From NCBI GenBank assembly GCA_019112825.1, contig DXIP01000013.1, forward strand, positions 1 to 64,000: a DNA stretch of 64,000 bases, in the 5' to 3' direction. Shown here one piece after another: positions 26,921 through 36,094 of this stretch (position 1 is its first letter; every line of letters starts with the position of its first letter). Under the pieces are notes generated by a model. That model had not been told where the DNA came from and made no database searches. It saw only the letters and a program-made list of their open reading frames with translations. The position numbers were made by a program, and so were the translations under genes. The stretch is from Alistipes excrementigallinarum. Its GTDB lineage: Bacteria > Bacteroidota > Bacteroidia > Bacteroidales > Rikenellaceae.

Positions 26921-27040
26921 TTGCAACGAGGCACGACCAAGCGCCTGCAAAAACATAAGCACAACCCACGCCATACAGCGAGGGCATTCATTGTGCCTAT
27001 TGGTGTTTTTGCGATTAAAAATTGGTCGTTTTCGTTGCAA
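26921..27040 (-). ncRNA. long multi-stem leader hairpin, copy 2
   Basis: A 120-base imperfect palindrome. Arms on the plus strand from outside in: TTGCAACGA (26921) with TCGTTGCAA (27032); CGACCAA (26934) with TTGGTCG (27022); GCAAAAACA (26947) with TGTTTTTGC (27004); AAGCACAA (26957) with TTGTGCCT (26991, one mismatch). The cap on the minus strand begins GCCCTC and ends TATGGCGTGGG (26964-26985), matching copy 1 at 18 of 22 positions. Transcribed leftward from the promoter at 27094 it would form the leader of the lipoprotein gene. Confidence 0.6.
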
Positions 27041-27070
27041 AACCAATAGCCTAAATGCCATCAAAAAAGC

Positions 27071-27101
27071 GTATCGATATTCTCGATACACTACAAAGGT
27101 A
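27071..27101 (-). promoter_or_regulatory. -7 box and operator-like dyad of AT-rich unit 2
   Basis: The minus strand has TACCTTTG (27094-27101), followed after 4 bases by the dyad GTATCGA-TATTC-TCGATAC (27071-27089) over the predicted transcription start. The order and spacing match unit 1. Confidence 0.6.
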
Positions 27102-27357
27102 AAAATAAAGTTTGAATCTTAAGCAAATAAAATACTTTTATTATTTCGAAACTTTTACCACTCAATACATACCACCGTTATCCGTGCTTGCAATTGATTT
27201 CAATAGTCAGTTCCTTTTTACCTCTACTACGAATGCTAAATCCCCTCTCCTTTAACTACACATTCTCATACCACAAGCACCTCGCTACCTCTTAAAAGAG
27301 GCTCTATTTCTTTTTAATAAATATATGTATCAAAAAATTATGCGAAAATTTAGTACT
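27102..27357. other. AT-rich spacer without a gene
   Basis: Right part of the second AT-rich island. No frame of note. The only structure is the palindrome CCTCTTAAAAGAGG (27288-27301), followed by a pyrimidine-rich tract. Confidence 0.45.
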
Positions 27358-27394
27358 TTGTATTGCATAATACAACGAAATTTATTTATATTTG
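27358..27394 (+). promoter_or_regulatory. promoter of the outer-membrane barrel gene with overlapping dyad
   Basis: TTG at 27363-27365, a 21-base gap, then TATATTTG at 27387-27394 form a consensus Bacteroidetes promoter. The dyad TTGTATT-GCAT-AATACAA (27358-27375) covers the -33 element and could bind a regulator. Confidence 0.65.
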
Positions 27395-27443
27395 CATTGT
27401 CAAATAACAAGCAACGCAAACAATAATAAAACACAATAAAGCC

Positions 27444-29813
27444 ATGAAGAAACTGGTTCTTCTCTCACTTGCACTGATGCTCTCCCTCACGGAGCTCTTC
27501 GCGGCCCGCATGCTCCCGACCCGCGGCCGCGTGGTCGACGAACAGGGCAACGCCGTGGCATACGCCACCGTCGTGCTGCTGCGCGACGAAAAGCAGGTGG
27601 CGGGGATGGCCTCCGACGAGGAGGGTCGCTTCGAACTGCGCGTCCCGGCGGGCAAGTACCACCTCCGCATCCAGTATGTCGGCTACGAACCCATCGACCG
27701 CGACGTGCAGCTCGCCGCCGACGGCGAACTGGGCAACCTGACGCTCCGCGCCGCGGCGACCCAAATCGAAGGGGTGACCGTCAAGGCGCAGCTCATCCGC
27801 CGCGAAGCCGACCGCTTCGTGGTCGACGTGGCCAACACCCCCTCGGCCATCGGGCGCGACGGCGTCGAGCTGCTCGAACAGGCGCCGGGCGTCTGGGTGA
27901 GCGACGACAAGATATCCATCAACGGCAAGAGCGGCTCGAAGGTCTTCATCAACGACCGCGAGCTGCGCATGGAGCCCGAGCAGCTGCTCACCTACCTGCG
28001 CTCGCTGCGGGCCGAGGAGATTCAGAAAATCGAGGTGGTGCCCGTCACCGGGGCCGACTACGATGCCGACTCCTCGGGCGGCGTCATCAAAATCACGCTC
28101 CGCAAGCGGCGCGAGAACGGCCTGAACGGCTCGGTCTCGATGCGCACGACGCAGGGCAAGATGGGCAGTTCGTACATGCCGGCAGCCAACATCAGCATCC
28201 ACAGCGGGCGCTTCGACATCAACGCTTCGGCCTGGACGTCGTTCGGGCCCTCTGAGGCCCGCTCGACCGAAAAGACCGACTACACGACCAGCAGCAAGCG
28301 GCTCAATGCCGAATCGACCCTGAAGAACGACGACACGTCGGGAGGCGGCCGGCTCGGGGCCATCTACGAAATCAACGACCGCCACAGCGTGGGCGCCGAG
28401 TTCTCCTACCTCCGCATGACGGAGAGCGGCACGACGCAGACCCACTCGATGATGGGCAACGGCACCACCTCCGAGACCGACAGCCGGTTCCGTCCGACAA
28501 GCACCACGAACGGCTACGAGGGGACCTTCAACTACATCTGGAAAATCGACACGCTGGGGTCGCAGTTCAAGGTGCTGGGCGACTACGCCCGCCGCGAAGC
28601 CTCGTCGCACAACGACAACTTCAGCCACATACAGCCCGAAGGACTGCCCTCCGTCGACTCGACCTACCGCGACCACACGGACAACTCGTTCGAGGTTGCC
28701 GCGCTGACGCTGGCCCTCGACAAGAAGTTCTCGCCGAAATGGAGCCTCCAGACCGGCGCCAAGTATACGCGCAACCACACCTGCAACAACTCCCTCTACC
28801 AGTACCTCAAGGGTGAAGAGTGGGTGCGCAACGACGACCAGAGTCTCCGCGTCGACTACACCGAACACATCGCGGCCGCCTACGGCGTCGTGACGGCCAA
28901 GCTCGGCCGCTGGGGCGTCACGGCGGGGCTGCGCGGCGAGTACACCCGCACCGACGGGCGGCGCAACGGCGTCGAGCAGAACTACTTCAGCCTCTTCCCC
29001 AACGCCAACGTCTCCTACTCGCTGAGCAGCGACGGAGCCTACTCGCTCGTGGCGCAGTATGCGCGGACCATCCGCCGCCCGAGCTTCTGGACGCTCATGC
29101 CCAACCGCTCGCAGATTTCGGACTACACCTACCAGACGGGCAACCCCGACCTGCTCCCCAGCTACACGAGCGACGTGAGCCTCACGGCGGTGCTCGCCCA
29201 CAAGTACACGCTGACGGCCGGCATCAGCATCGTCGACGACGAAATCAACCAGGACATGGTTCCCGACGCCGAGAATCCCGACGTGCTGGGCATCCTCTGG
29301 CTCAACTACGACCGCACGGCGAGCTACTACCTGGCCGCAAGCCTTCCGTTCCAGCTCGCCAAATGGTGGACGCTCAACCTCAACGCCAACTACGTCTACC
29401 ACGGCATGCGCCTCTCGAGCCACGGCACGGCACAGTACCACCACTACCTCTTCGCCAACGCGCAGACCACCTTCACGCTGCCGGGCAAGGTCTACCTCGA
29501 CCTCTCGTACCGCTACAACAACCGGCTCTATCTGGGTTCGTGCTGGGTCGACGCGATGCACTTCCTCAACGCCAGCATCAAGAAGAGCTTCTTCGGCGAC
29601 CGTCTGACCTGCACCTTCTCGGCCTACAACCTGCTGAACCGGGCGCAGACGCTCGGCGCACGCGGCGACGACTTCGTACGCCACCAGCAGGTTCGCCAGA
29701 ATTGGAGCTCCATCCGGTTCCAGGTGGGCGTAACCTACAACTTCAAGGCGGGCAAGGCCTTCCAGAAGAAGAGCGTCGAGGCAGGAGCCGCCGAGGACCG
29801 CAGCCGCCTCTGA
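27444..29813 (+). CDS. outer-membrane beta-barrel protein (TonB-receptor-like, OMP_b-brl_3 type)
   Basis: A 789-residue outer-membrane protein. It has a signal peptide (MKKLVLLSLALMLSLTELFA), a carboxypeptidase-regulatory-like domain (about 25-105: GRVVDEQGNAVAYATVVLL), a plug-like region (about 115-220: VEVVPVTGADYDADSSGGV-type end) and a long barrel of alternating aromatic/polar strands. This layout fits the OMP_b-brl_3 family rather than a SusC protein: no SusD partner follows and no TonB box was recognised. The ligand is unknown. Codon use is GC-rich and native, although the promoter lies in the AT-rich island. It stands alone, 254 bases before the TPM gene. Confidence 0.85.
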   Translation: MKKLVLLSLALMLSLTELFAARMLPTRGRVVDEQGNAVAYATVVLLRDEKQVAGMASDEEGRFELRVPAGKYHLRIQYVGYEPIDRDVQLAADGELGNLTLRAAATQIEGVTVKAQLIRREADRFVVDVANTPSAIGRDGVELLEQAPGVWVSDDKISINGKSGSKVFINDRELRMEPEQLLTYLRSLRAEEIQKIEVVPVTGADYDADSSGGVIKITLRKRRENGLNGSVSMRTTQGKMGSSYMPAANISIHSGRFDINASAWTSFGPSEARSTEKTDYTTSSKRLNAESTLKNDDTSGGGRLGAIYEINDRHSVGAEFSYLRMTESGTTQTHSMMGNGTTSETDSRFRPTSTTNGYEGTFNYIWKIDTLGSQFKVLGDYARREASSHNDNFSHIQPEGLPSVDSTYRDHTDNSFEVAALTLALDKKFSPKWSLQTGAKYTRNHTCNNSLYQYLKGEEWVRNDDQSLRVDYTEHIAAAYGVVTAKLGRWGVTAGLRGEYTRTDGRRNGVEQNYFSLFPNANVSYSLSSDGAYSLVAQYARTIRRPSFWTLMPNRSQISDYTYQTGNPDLLPSYTSDVSLTAVLAHKYTLTAGISIVDDEINQDMVPDAENPDVLGILWLNYDRTASYYLAASLPFQLAKWWTLNLNANYVYHGMRLSSHGTAQYHHYLFANAQTTFTLPGKVYLDLSYRYNNRLYLGSCWVDAMHFLNASIKKSFFGDRLTCTFSAYNLLNRAQTLGARGDDFVRHQQVRQNWSSIRFQVGVTYNFKAGKAFQKKSVEAGAAEDRSRL

Positions 29814-30008
29814 GCGGGCGATGAGCGGGCGTAAGCGGCACCTCTTCCGGCCCGGACCTTTCACCAGCCCGGACCCACACACGGAACCGCCTCCCGGACC
29901 GGACCCTCCATCGGCCCGGCCCCGCCCGCGGCCCCGGGGCACCTCCCTCCCCCGCCCCGGGCCGCCCGACCGGCCGACGAAAAAAAGCGACGAAAGGCCC
30001 CCTCACCA

Positions 30009-30040
30009 TTGGGCAATTTGCCGCTTTTTTCGTATGTTTG
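30009..30040 (+). promoter_or_regulatory. promoter of the TPM gene
   Basis: TTG at 30009-30011, a 21-base gap, and TATGTTTG at 30033-30040; the ATG follows 27 bases later at 30067 and excludes the longer upstream frame. Confidence 0.7.
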
Positions 30041-30066
30041 CACCACACAACCCCCTGTTTTCAACC

Positions 30067-31005
30067 ATGCGCACCCTGCTGACCACCATCCTCCTGAGCC
30101 TGATGCTCCCGCTCCTTGCAGCCACACCCGCACGGGCGGCCGGCTACCGCGTGGAGGAGATTCCCAACGTCCAGCTGACAGACCGCAACCGCTACGTCTC
30201 GAATCCCGACCGGATTCTCTCCGAGGCAGCCGTCGCCCGCATCGACTCGCTCTGCGGCTCGCTGCGCCGGCAGGGCATCGCCCAGGTGGCGGTGGTGGCC
30301 GTCGACGAGATTGCCGGCGACGATCTCTTCACCTTCGCCATCGACCTCTTCCGCCGCTGGGGCGTGGGGCGCGCCGGCGACGACAACGGCGTGGGCATCC
30401 TGCTGGTCCGCGACCGGCGCGAAATCCGCTTCGTGACGGGATACGGCGTCGAGGGGGTTCTGACCGACGCCCTCTGCAAGCGGATTCAGACGCAGCTGAT
30501 GCTGCCCCGCTTCCGCACGGGGGACTACAGCGGCGGCATGGTGGCCGGTGTCGAGGCCGTGGCGGGCGCCCTGACGGGCAGCGGCATCGCATTCGGGGAG
30601 GAGGAGCCGGACGACGGGCCGCTGCCGGTGCTCTACATCTTCGGCGCGGTCATCCTCTTCTTCCTCGCCACCTCGCTGCTGGCGCTCCACCGCCGGCGGC
30701 AGGAGAAGCGCTGCCCGCGCTGCCACAAGCATACGCTCGTCCGTGAGGAGCGGCGCGTGTTGGGGCTCACCCCCCAGCACCGCATCGTCGAGTACACCTT
30801 CGTCTGCACGCACTGCGGCCATGTGGTGCGGCGCCAGGAGCGCGAATGGCGCGACAACGGCTTCGGAGGGCGCGGCGGAGGGCCCATCATCGGCGGTTTC
30901 GGCGGCTTCGGCGGACTGGGCGGCTTCGGCGGCGGAGGGGGCTCCATGGGCGGAGGCTTCGGCGGAGGCAGCTTCGGAGGCGGCGGCGCCGGCTCGCGCT
31001 GGTAG
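30067..31005 (+). CDS. TPM-domain membrane protein with zinc ribbon and Gly-rich tail
   Basis: A 312-residue exported protein. Signal peptide at 1-26 (MRTLLTTILLSLMLPLLAAT); TPM domain at about 40-175 (RILSEAAVARIDSLCGSL, then DNGVGILLVRDRREIRFVTG, a signature of this family); a membrane helix near 190-208; a zinc-ribbon-like CPRCHKH ... CTHCGH; and a tail of about 36 residues of Gly, Phe and Ser, typical of YgcG-type proteins. The start at 30067 follows the promoter; the upstream extension is repeat-like and rejected. TPM proteins are often encoded next to LemA, as here, and are linked to membrane-stress functions, but the biochemical role is uncertain. Confidence 0.88.
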   Translation: MRTLLTTILLSLMLPLLAATPARAAGYRVEEIPNVQLTDRNRYVSNPDRILSEAAVARIDSLCGSLRRQGIAQVAVVAVDEIAGDDLFTFAIDLFRRWGVGRAGDDNGVGILLVRDRREIRFVTGYGVEGVLTDALCKRIQTQLMLPRFRTGDYSGGMVAGVEAVAGALTGSGIAFGEEEPDDGPLPVLYIFGAVILFFLATSLLALHRRRQEKRCPRCHKHTLVREERRVLGLTPQHRIVEYTFVCTHCGHVVRRQEREWRDNGFGGRGGGPIIGGFGGFGGLGGFGGGGGSMGGGFGGGSFGGGGAGSRW

Positions 31006-31354
31006 CCCCGAGGATGCCCAAAGGAGCGGAAAAGGAGCACGCAAGAAGTGCAGAAAGGGACGCGCAATGCAGCGCCCCCGGCCGGCGAGCAAGGGCGGCA
31101 AAACGAAGCCCGGCGGAACAGCGCCGCGGCGAACCGCAGCCCGGGACCGCCCCGGCAGAACACAGGCGCAGCGCCCCGGCAGAACACAGGCGCAGCCCCC
31201 CCCGGCCGGCACCTTCCCCCCCACCGGGCAAGGCGCCGCGGAGAGCAAGGACGAGGCAAGCCGCTGAGAGCGGGCCGAGGCAACAGAAAAGGCAACGGAA
31301 AAGGCAACAGCAACCTACTGAGACAACAGAATAAACCAATCAAGAGAGCGAACA
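31006..31354. repeat. spacer with short tandem repeats before lemA
   Basis: Two near-perfect copies of GGCAGAACACAGGCGCAG (31158 and 31181) lie within purine-rich degenerate sequence, followed by AAGGCAACGGAAAAGGCAAC-type repeats near 31285. No terminator or promoter could be identified, so lemA may be co-transcribed with the TPM gene. Confidence 0.6.
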
Positions 31355-31936
31355 ATGAAAAAATGGATTTGGATTGTACTGGCCATCCTCGTCATCGGAG
31401 GATTCTTCTTCTACTCGAGCTACAACCGGCTGGTGAGCCGTGAAGAGGCGGTCAACGGCGCCTGGGCCAACGTCGAGACGCAGTATCAGCGCCGCTCGGA
31501 CCTCATTCCCAATCTGGTGAACACGGTCAAGGGCTACGCCGAGCACGAGCGCACGACGCTCGAGGAGGTGACCGACGCCCGCACGCGCGCAACCTCCATC
31601 AACCTCTCGGTCGACGAGCTGACGCCCGAGCAGCTGGAGCGCTACCAGGCGGCGCAGGCCGAGGTGCGCACGGCGCTGGGACGGCTGCTGGCCGTGGCCG
31701 AGAACTACCCCGACCTGAAGGCCAACGAGAACTTCCGGGAGCTTCAGGCGCAGCTCGAGGGGACCGAGAACCGCATCGCCGTGGCGCGGCGCGACTTCAA
31801 CGAGACGGCCCGCGGCTACAACGTCGCCGTGCGCCGCTTCCCGACCAACATCGTGGCCTCGCTCTGCGGCTTCGAGAAGAAGCCCTACTTCGAGGCGGCC
31901 GAAGGGAGCGACGTAGCCCCCAAGGTGGAGTTCTGA
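31355..31936 (+). CDS. lemA: LemA family protein
   Basis: A 193-residue inner-membrane protein with one N-terminal helix (WIWIVLAILVIGGFFFYSSY) and an extracytoplasmic helical bundle. The family signature YNRLVSREEAVNGAWANVE and YQRRSDLIPNLVNTVKGYAEHE is clear, as is NFRELQAQLEGTENRIAVAR. Its biochemical function is not established; association with TPM proteins, as here, is recurrent. A terminator follows at 32055. Confidence 0.95.
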   Translation: MKKWIWIVLAILVIGGFFFYSSYNRLVSREEAVNGAWANVETQYQRRSDLIPNLVNTVKGYAEHERTTLEEVTDARTRATSINLSVDELTPEQLERYQAAQAEVRTALGRLLAVAENYPDLKANENFRELQAQLEGTENRIAVARRDFNETARGYNVAVRRFPTNIVASLCGFEKKPYFEAAEGSDVAPKVEF

Positions 31937-31944
31937 CCCACGCG

Positions 31945-32046
31945 GGAGGGGTCGCTCCGAAGGGCGGAGCGCAAGCACGCGAAAGGAGTCACCCCGGAGG
32001 GCGGAGTGCAAACACGAGAAAGGGGTCGCCCCGGAGGGCGGAGTGC
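31945..32046. repeat. tandem repeat of about 38 bp after lemA
   Basis: Three imperfect copies, each containing GGGCGGAG(C/T)GCA and CCCCGGA- or TCCGAA-type flanks (near 31956, 31995 and 32034), directly before the terminator. No gene occupies the spacer 31937-32269. Confidence 0.7.
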
Positions 32047-32054
32047 AGAAAAGA

Positions 32055-32083
32055 GGGACGGAGCCGTGAGCTCCGTCCCTTTT
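32055..32083 (+). terminator. terminator after lemA
   Basis: Stem GGGACGGAGC / GCTCCGTCCC (32055-32064 with 32070-32079), loop CGTGA, followed by TTTT and preceded by an A-rich tract, so it may work in both directions. Confidence 0.85.
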
Positions 32084-32269
32084 CTATTTGCGGCATTGTG
32101 CCCGGAGGGTTCCGGAAGGGGAATTCAGCACCCGCCGGCGCGTACCGTCTGCCGGACGGCGAAAGGCGTTCTAAGTCGGGAGGCAGAAAGCGCAAGGCGC
32201 GAGGAAAGAGGTGAGACTAAAAACAGGGCAGCAGACAGAAAGGCGGGCAGACAGGGGGCAGGCAACCGG

Positions 32270-34396
32270 TTATCGCTCCGCTGCGGATTTATCCCCGGCG
32301 TCACACGCCACGCGGCCGGTCGGCGCGACGCCCCGGTCGAACTCGACCACCAGCGCCGTGAGCGGTGCCACGCGGCTCCGCTCCGAGAGCGTGACCCGCT
32401 CGCCCGTCACCACGTTGCGCCCCTCACGGAGCGGCGCGGCGATTTCGGCATAGTGCGACCAGGGAATGCGCACGCGGCGCCGCGAGTTGTTGACAAAGAC
32501 AAAGACGCAGGCGTTGCGGTCGTAGCGGAAAAAGGCGTAGCACTCATCCTCGGGTGCGAAGTGCATCGTCCGCCCCGTGTGGAGGACGCGGCACTGCCGG
32601 CGCCAGGTGAAGAGCCGCTGCACGTAGGCGCAGAGGTCACCCGCCTCGCCCAGCCGTCCCGACTCCTCGAAGCAGTTGCGCGCATCGCCCGCCCAGCCGC
32701 CCGGGAAGTCACGGCGCAGAGCGCCGTGGCCCTGCGCCGCATCGGTCGTGCGCAGCCCCAGCTCGTCCCCGGCGAAGATTTGGGGAATGCCCCGCAGGGT
32801 GGCCAGCAGCGCAAAGGCGATTTTCATCCGCCGCCAGCTGCCGCCAACGACGTCGGCCAGCCGCTCCGTGTCGTGGTTGCCGAAGAAGGTGACCAGATTC
32901 GACGGATTGTGGTAGACGAAGTCGTCCGCGAGGCAGTCGTAGAGGCGCATCATCCCGCCGCCCCGCCGCCCGGGCCGCAGCGCCGAGCAGAGCGCCTCCT
33001 GCAGCGGGAAGTCCATCAGGGCGGGCAGGTGCGAATCGAAGCCGTCGCGGTTCGTCTGGCCGCTCTGCCAGTAGGCCAGACGCGGGATGTCGGTCGTCCA
33101 GCACTCGCCGACGATGTTGAGCCACGGATATTCGCGCCGCACCGAGGCGCACCAGGCGCTCATCGGCCCCTTCTCGTTGTAGGGGTAGGTGTCCACGCGC
33201 AGGCCGTCGATGCCGGCCCGCTCAATCCACCAGACGGCCCACTGCCGGAAGTAGTTCAGCACGAACGGGTTGTCGAGATTCATGTCGGGCATCGAGCGGT
33301 CGAACCAGCCGCTCTGCAACACCTCCAGGTCGTAGCGCGAGGCGTTGGGGTCCATGTGGGTCGAGAAGAGGTTGTTGGTGGGCGTATAGCTCCGGTGGCG
33401 GTGGACCCAGTCGTCGAACGGAGGCTCCTCCATCCACCAGTGGGCGCTGCCGCAGTGGTTCGTCACCACATCCATCACCACCTTCAGCCCCCGGCGGTGG
33501 CACTCCCCGACAAAGGTGAAGTAGGCCTCGTTGCCGCCCATGCGGGGGTCGACCCGGTAGTAGTCGGCCGTGGCATAGCCGTGGTACGACTGGTGCGGCT
33601 CGTTGTCGAGCAGCACGGGGGTGCACCAGACGGCCGTGGCGCCGAGCCGGGCGATGTAGTCCAGATGCCGCGTAAGGCCGGGCAGGTCGCCTCCGTGGCG
33701 GCCGAAGGGGTCGCGGCGGTCGCAGCGCTCGGCCGTCGAGGGGTCGTTGTCCGTCGAGGGGTCGCCGTCGGCGAAGCGGTCGGGCATCACCAGGTAGAGG
33801 ACGTCGGCCGTCGAGAAGCTCGCGCGCTGCGGACGCTGCGGACGGGCCGCCAGCTCGTAATCGACCCCGAAGTGCTCGCCGCCGCGGGTGAAGCGGAGGC
33901 GGATGCGGCCGGGGCGGGCCGTCGGCGCTATGGCCACGTCGACGAAGAGGTAATTGGGGCTCGTGCCGGGATGGAGCGCCGTGACGCGGACCCCCTCGCA
34001 GCCATCAACCGCGACCTGCCACGAGGCAATCCCCCGCCCCTTGACCAGCAGCTGGAGCGGCGTTTGCATGCCGACCCACCACGACGGCGGCTCGATGCGC
34101 TCGATGCGGCTCCCGCCCTCCCCGGCCCCGGCACCGAGGGGACACGCTCCGCCGGCAGCCGGGCGGTCGTCGGCGGAAGGCACGGCGGCGGCCCCGTCGG
34201 CAGTCCCGTCGGCAGTTCCGTAGGCGGGGCGCCCGTCTCGAATTGCGGGTTTGCCGGCGGCAACTCCGACAGAGGCAGACCCATCGGCGGCCGTTCCGGC
34301 GGAGGGTTGGTCGGCAACCCCGGCGCAGGAGGCCTTCCCCGACGGGGCATCGCACCCGGAAGCGGTACGGAGCATGGGTTCGGATTCGGTGGTCAT
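32270..34396 (-). CDS. GH13 glycoside hydrolase (neopullulanase/cyclomaltodextrinase-like)
   Basis: A 708-residue alpha-glucan hydrolase. Residues about 96-190 form an N-terminal beta domain (IERIEPPSWWVGMQTPLQLL) typical of cyclomaltodextrinase/neopullulanase enzymes. The barrel begins at VLYLVMPDRFADGDPS and carries the nucleophile Asp in GLRVDTYPY (about 399), the acid/base Glu in VGECWT (about 428) and the transition-state Asp in FGNHDTERL (about 505). Residues 1-95 are low-complexity Ala/Gly/Ser/Asp without a signal peptide and overlap repeat-like DNA, so the true start may lie further in. It follows the other GH13 gene by 46 bases; together they would degrade starch or glycogen-type oligosaccharides, probably in the cytosol. 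Confidence 0.9.
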   Translation of the reverse strand: MTTESEPMLRTASGCDAPSGKASCAGVADQPSAGTAADGSASVGVAAGKPAIRDGRPAYGTADGTADGAAAVPSADDRPAAGGACPLGAGAGEGGSRIERIEPPSWWVGMQTPLQLLVKGRGIASWQVAVDGCEGVRVTALHPGTSPNYLFVDVAIAPTARPGRIRLRFTRGGEHFGVDYELAARPQRPQRASFSTADVLYLVMPDRFADGDPSTDNDPSTAERCDRRDPFGRHGGDLPGLTRHLDYIARLGATAVWCTPVLLDNEPHQSYHGYATADYYRVDPRMGGNEAYFTFVGECHRRGLKVVMDVVTNHCGSAHWWMEEPPFDDWVHRHRSYTPTNNLFSTHMDPNASRYDLEVLQSGWFDRSMPDMNLDNPFVLNYFRQWAVWWIERAGIDGLRVDTYPYNEKGPMSAWCASVRREYPWLNIVGECWTTDIPRLAYWQSGQTNRDGFDSHLPALMDFPLQEALCSALRPGRRGGGMMRLYDCLADDFVYHNPSNLVTFFGNHDTERLADVVGGSWRRMKIAFALLATLRGIPQIFAGDELGLRTTDAAQGHGALRRDFPGGWAGDARNCFEESGRLGEAGDLCAYVQRLFTWRRQCRVLHTGRTMHFAPEDECYAFFRYDRNACVFVFVNNSRRRVRIPWSHYAEIAAPLREGRNVVTGERVTLSERSRVAPLTALVVEFDRGVAPTGRVACDAGDKSAAER

Positions 34397-34442
34397 GGGC
34401 AGGAAAGCGGAAAAAAGGTTGACATCGGCTCCTCCGGCGGCG

Positions 34443-35738
34443 CTATTCGCGGGAGCGGGTCAGAATCCGGTAGCTCCACGGAGCCATATCCTCCTCGACA
34501 TGCTCCGCAAGCAGCAACGGCAGGCCCGTCATCGCGTCGATGTAGCGCCCGGCGTAGATGCCCGTGCGGTAGTCGGCATGGATGGCGTAGGGCGAGAGGT
34601 TCATCACCGCCACGACGCGGTCGTCGCCCGCTTCGCGCACGAAGGTCATCAGGCAATCCTCGGCGTTGTTGCGGATTTCGACCATCCCGCCGCCGCGGCC
34701 GCCCGAGGCGAGGGCCGGGTGGTTGTGGCGCAGTGCGGTGAGCCGGCGGTAGAACTCCGTGAAGGCGTTGGGAGCGGCATCGGGCAGGGGGTCGCGGTCG
34801 AAGAAGGCGAAGCTGTGGTCGTAGCCCACCTCCTGTCCCGTATAGACGAGGGGCAGGCCGCGCGGCACGACGAAGGTGAAGGCCGCCATGATTTCACGGG
34901 CGGCCCCCATGCGGGTGAACTCCGAGCCGCTCCACGAATTCTCGTCGTGGTTCGAGGTGAAGGTGAGCCGCATGGCCGACTCGGGGTAGCGGCCGCGGTC
35001 GGCGTAGATGTAGTCGCGCAGCGCCGTGACCCGCACCCGACCCTGCGCCACGTCGTTCATCAGGTGGTGCATCTGCCAGGCGTAGCAGGCATCGAAGGTG
35101 CCGTGCTCGAAGAGGTTCGTCTCCTCGGCCTCGGCCAGCATGAAGAGGTCGGGCTTCATAAGGCGCAGGCGGCGGACCGTCTCATGCCAGAACTCCACCG
35201 GCACGAGCATCGCCATGTCGCAGCGGAAGCCGTCGACGCCGTGCTCGCGGAGCCAGAACTCCATCGCCTCGGCCTCACCCTCCCAGACGGCGCGGTTGGC
35301 GTAGTTGAGCTTCGCCGTGTCGGTCCAGTCCCACGGCACGGCGGGTGCGCCCGAGGCGTCGCGTTCGTACCAGTCGGCCGGCTTTTCGACAATCCAGCGG
35401 GCGTCGCGCGCCGTATGGTTGGCCACCCAGTCCAGCAGCACCTTCATGCCCAGGCGGTGCGCCTCGGCCACGAAGGCGTCGAAATCGGCCATCGTCCCCA
35501 TCTCGGGGTTGATGGCGCAGTAGTCGCGAATCGAATAGTAGGAGCCCAGCGAGCCCTTGCGCCCCTCGACGCCGATGGGATAGACGGGCATGAGCCATAC
35601 GGCATCGATGCCCATGTCGCGCAGCATCGGCAGCCGCGCGGCTGCGGCCCGAAGCGACCCTTCGGGGGTGAGCTGGCGGACGTTCATTTCGTAGATGACG
35701 GCCTGATAGCTCCATTCGGGATGATTCATCGCATCCAT
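34443..35738 (-). CDS. GH13 alpha-amylase family enzyme
   Basis: A 431-residue compact alpha-amylase without signal peptide, hence probably cytosolic. Motifs: AVIYEMNVRQLTPEGSL at the start, DWVANHTARDARWI (region I), the nucleophile Asp in GFRCDMAML (about 171), Glu in MLAEAEETN (about 201), and Asp in TSNHDENSW (about 263). It is the first gene of a two-gene operon with the neopullulanase-like enzyme, so joint maltooligosaccharide breakdown is a reasonable inference. Two possible ATGs (35738 and 35729) differ by three codons. Confidence 0.92.
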   Translation of the reverse strand: MDAMNHPEWSYQAVIYEMNVRQLTPEGSLRAAAARLPMLRDMGIDAVWLMPVYPIGVEGRKGSLGSYYSIRDYCAINPEMGTMADFDAFVAEAHRLGMKVLLDWVANHTARDARWIVEKPADWYERDASGAPAVPWDWTDTAKLNYANRAVWEGEAEAMEFWLREHGVDGFRCDMAMLVPVEFWHETVRRLRLMKPDLFMLAEAEETNLFEHGTFDACYAWQMHHLMNDVAQGRVRVTALRDYIYADRGRYPESAMRLTFTSNHDENSWSGSEFTRMGAAREIMAAFTFVVPRGLPLVYTGQEVGYDHSFAFFDRDPLPDAAPNAFTEFYRRLTALRHNHPALASGGRGGGMVEIRNNAEDCLMTFVREAGDDRVVAVMNLSPYAIHADYRTGIYAGRYIDAMTGLPLLLAEHVEEDMAPWSYRILTRSRE

Positions 35739-36094
35739 TGTCTCTTATTACCTTTCAAATCAAACTGTTCACATTTTGCTCCGCCTCCAGCGCTCCCGGG
35801 ACCGGGACGGACCGGGACGGACCGGGTCCGTGCTGGACCGACTGGACGGACCGGCACAGACCGGTACGGACCGGCGGCAAACCGGACTGGGGCAAACCGG
35901 GCCGGCGGCGGAAGCTCCGCCTCCCTGCCGCACCCGCGTCGCGCCGCGCCGTTCACTGCATCGCTCGCCGACGTTGCGGTCCAGAGCGAAGTCCGCCGGA
36001 GGAATGCCCCGCCGAACGAATCGGGGAGGGCGTCGGGAGGGATTGGCACGGCCGGAAGCCGGCATCCAGAGCGTCCGGCGACGCTTCGGAGGAC
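35739..36094. repeat. GC-rich leader/spacer with 10-11 bp repeats
   Basis: From about 35795 to 35905 the motif GGACCGGGAC and variants (GGACCGGCAC, GGTACGGACCGGC) recur in tandem. The rest of 35739-36311 has no gene that I can support; it would be the 5' leader of the GH13 operon if the promoter at 36095 is real. Confidence 0.65.
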
